Assembly (NCBI RefSeq): GCF_004421005.1
Contig: NZ_CP038026.1
Coordinates: 2,356,001 to 2,420,000, forward strand
Direction: 5' to 3'
DNA length: 64,000 nucleotides
Source: Pseudoduganella plicata
Lineage (GTDB): Bacteria > Pseudomonadota > Gammaproteobacteria > Burkholderiales > Burkholderiaceae_D
Each line of letters begins with the position of its first letter. Positions within the stretch are counted from its first letter, which is position 1. Shown here piece after piece: positions 63,120-64,000 of the stretch. Below the pieces are notes generated by a model. It ran no database searches, was not told the origin of the DNA, and worked only from the letters and a program-made list of their open reading frames with translations. Made by a program: the position numbers and the translations under genes.

Positions 63120-63431
63120 TTATTTCTGCGCCAGCACCCATTTTGCCAAGGTGCGCGCCTCGGCCTCGCTGACCTGCGGATTGGCCGGCATCGGAATCGC
63201 GCCCCAGACGCCGGAGCCGCCTTTCATGATCTTCCCGACCAGCTTGTTTTCGGCATCCTTCTGCCCCGCGTACTTGGCGGCCACATCCTTGTAGGCAGGA
63301 CCGACCAGCTTGTTCGCTACAGCGTGGCACGCCATGCAATTCTTGGCCTTGGCCAGGTCCGCACTTGCCATCGCCGCCTGCGACACAAGCGCCGAGGCAA
63401 ACACCGCTGCAACCATCATGGAACGTTTCAT
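63120..63431 (-). CDS. class I cytochrome c, small monoheme (c551/c552 type)
   Basis: 103 residues from the ATG at 63431, with GGAG upstream. The signal peptide ends AAMASA; the heme motif is CMACH (Cys32, Cys35, His36), and the sixth ligand is Met81 in IPMPANPQ. The GPAYKDVAAKYAGQ middle is typical of the c551 family. It carries electrons in the periplasm between a cytochrome bc complex and terminal oxidases or reductases. Confidence 0.93.
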   Translation of the reverse strand: MKRSMMVAAVFASALVSQAAMASADLAKAKNCMACHAVANKLVGPAYKDVAAKYAGQKDAENKLVGKIMKGGSGVWGAIPMPANPQVSEAEARTLAKWVLAQK

Positions 63432-63593
63432 CGATTTCTCCAAAGTAATCTGCCGATGATTCTACTCTTTCTGTGAGGCAGAGCAACCGCGGGCAGTCCT
63501 CTCCACAACGGCCCGGATCCAAGCCCGTTGACCGTTAAGATGTTACTGCATGTAAAGCTGGAGTTTTGTAAGATGGACGCAAAGGAGCCCACC

Positions 63594-63821
63594 ATGCCCA
63601 TCATTGTTGTCATCGCTGCATTGTGCGCGCTGCGCTTTTTCGAAGTGTGGCGCTTCGCCGACGTCTCCTGGTGGTGGATCGTGGGCCTGATGGTGTTCGC
63701 GTTCGTGTGGTTCCAGTTCGTCGAGCCGCTCCTGGGCCTCGACAAGCGCAAGGCCCACAACGAGGACGACAGACGGCGCAGGGAGCGCGCCAGGAAGAGC
63801 CTGGAGAGACCGCGCAAGTAA
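63594..63821 (+). CDS. small Trp-rich membrane protein (TIGR04438-type)
   Basis: 75 residues from the ATG at 63594, with AAAGGAG 7 bases upstream (an ATG at 63573 lacks one). It starts MPIIVVIAALCALRFFEVWRFADVSWWWIVG, with two hydrophobic segments and a Trp triplet, then a charged Arg/Lys tail (DDRRRRERARKSLERPRK). This is the small Trp-rich protein of Burkholderiales. The function is unknown. Confidence 0.8.
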   Translation: MPIIVVIAALCALRFFEVWRFADVSWWWIVGLMVFAFVWFQFVEPLLGLDKRKAHNEDDRRRRERARKSLERPRK

Positions 63822-63927
63822 GGCATACGCGGCTCTTGCCCCACGTCACACAGGCCCACGCAAGGCCTACCTTACGTAAAAAATGCGGGTAATATACACA
63901 GTGCTTGTTTATTTTTGAGGTGACATC

Positions 63928-64000
63928 ATGGCAACAAACGCGAAAGTACGTCTGAATGCCGACCTTTCCCCCGCCGTCGCGTCGGCGTTGAAGGATCTGG
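63928..64000 (+). CDS. start of an unidentified gene (cut by window edge)
   Basis: An ATG at 63928 with GAGG 9 bases upstream opens a frame MATNAKVRLNADLSPAVASALKDL that runs off the window. Only 24 residues are visible, too few to name. The beginning, a strand then a helix, is compatible with a ribbon-helix-helix protein. A TAATAT at 63890 may be its -10. Confidence 0.5.
   Translation, partial: MATNAKVRLNADLSPAVASALKDL

Overview
The window is a GC-rich (about 65%) chromosomal segment from a betaproteobacterium. The gene content fits Oxalobacteraceae, most likely the Massilia/Telluria/Duganella group. Pointers are a PEP-CTERM surface protein, the aceE-aceF-lpdA order with lipoyl domains on both aceF and lpdA, a DUF2486 gene overlapping holC, a small Trp-rich protein, tandem LivK-type binding proteins and a TonB-receptor/Trp-halogenase-like sugar locus. 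The genus is an inference from gene content, not from a marker gene.

Layout. 1-4.6 kb: truncated purN, a barstar-like gene, a glycine-zipper envelope protein, a spermidine-synthase-like gene followed by a stand-alone GspE/PilB ATPase, and tRNA-Lys with a consensus promoter and terminator. 4.9-15.5 kb: a type VI secretion effector island: VgrG, a 1650-residue Rhs protein whose tip resembles the TNT NAD-glycohydrolase family, its adjacent immunity candidate, AT-richer small genes, one frameshifted gene, and a separate PAAR protein. 15.6-30.8 kb: mostly single genes (PEP-CTERM protein, acyltransferase, yellow/MRJP-like protein, PhzF, metallophosphoesterase lipoprotein, BON protein, HExxH protein, chemoreceptor, M49-like peptidase, nitroreductase with divergent LysR). 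30.75-36 kb: four copies of a 17-19 bp repeat, then a tripartite efflux operon (EmrA-like, EmrB-like, NodT-like) divergent from a TetR regulator, with a palindromic operator between them.

36.7-47.8 kb is a sugar-utilisation locus: GH1 glycosidase, MFS importer, TonB-dependent receptor, tryptophan-halogenase-like flavoprotein and LacI regulator. A TGAAAACGNTTTCA-type operator stands once before the glycosidase and three times, at exactly 21-bp spacing, before the receptor. This ties the two separated halves into one probable regulon. Between the halves lie a cyanovirin-N-domain protein and a thioredoxin-like protein with an unusual membrane domain.

47.8-64 kb is mostly housekeeping: DUF1272 protein, GlxA-type regulator, a permuted NlpC/P60-like protein, the pyruvate dehydrogenase operon with a good sigma-70 promoter, folD, M3 oligopeptidase, holC, two tandem branched-chain amino-acid-type binding proteins, a cytochrome c and a small Trp-rich membrane protein. 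The window ends inside one more reading frame.

Most worth follow-up: the Rhs TNT-like tip with its immunity and fossil genes, the cyanovirin-N fusion, and the LacI regulon with three helically phased operators. I found no CRISPR array, no complete insertion sequence and no prophage.
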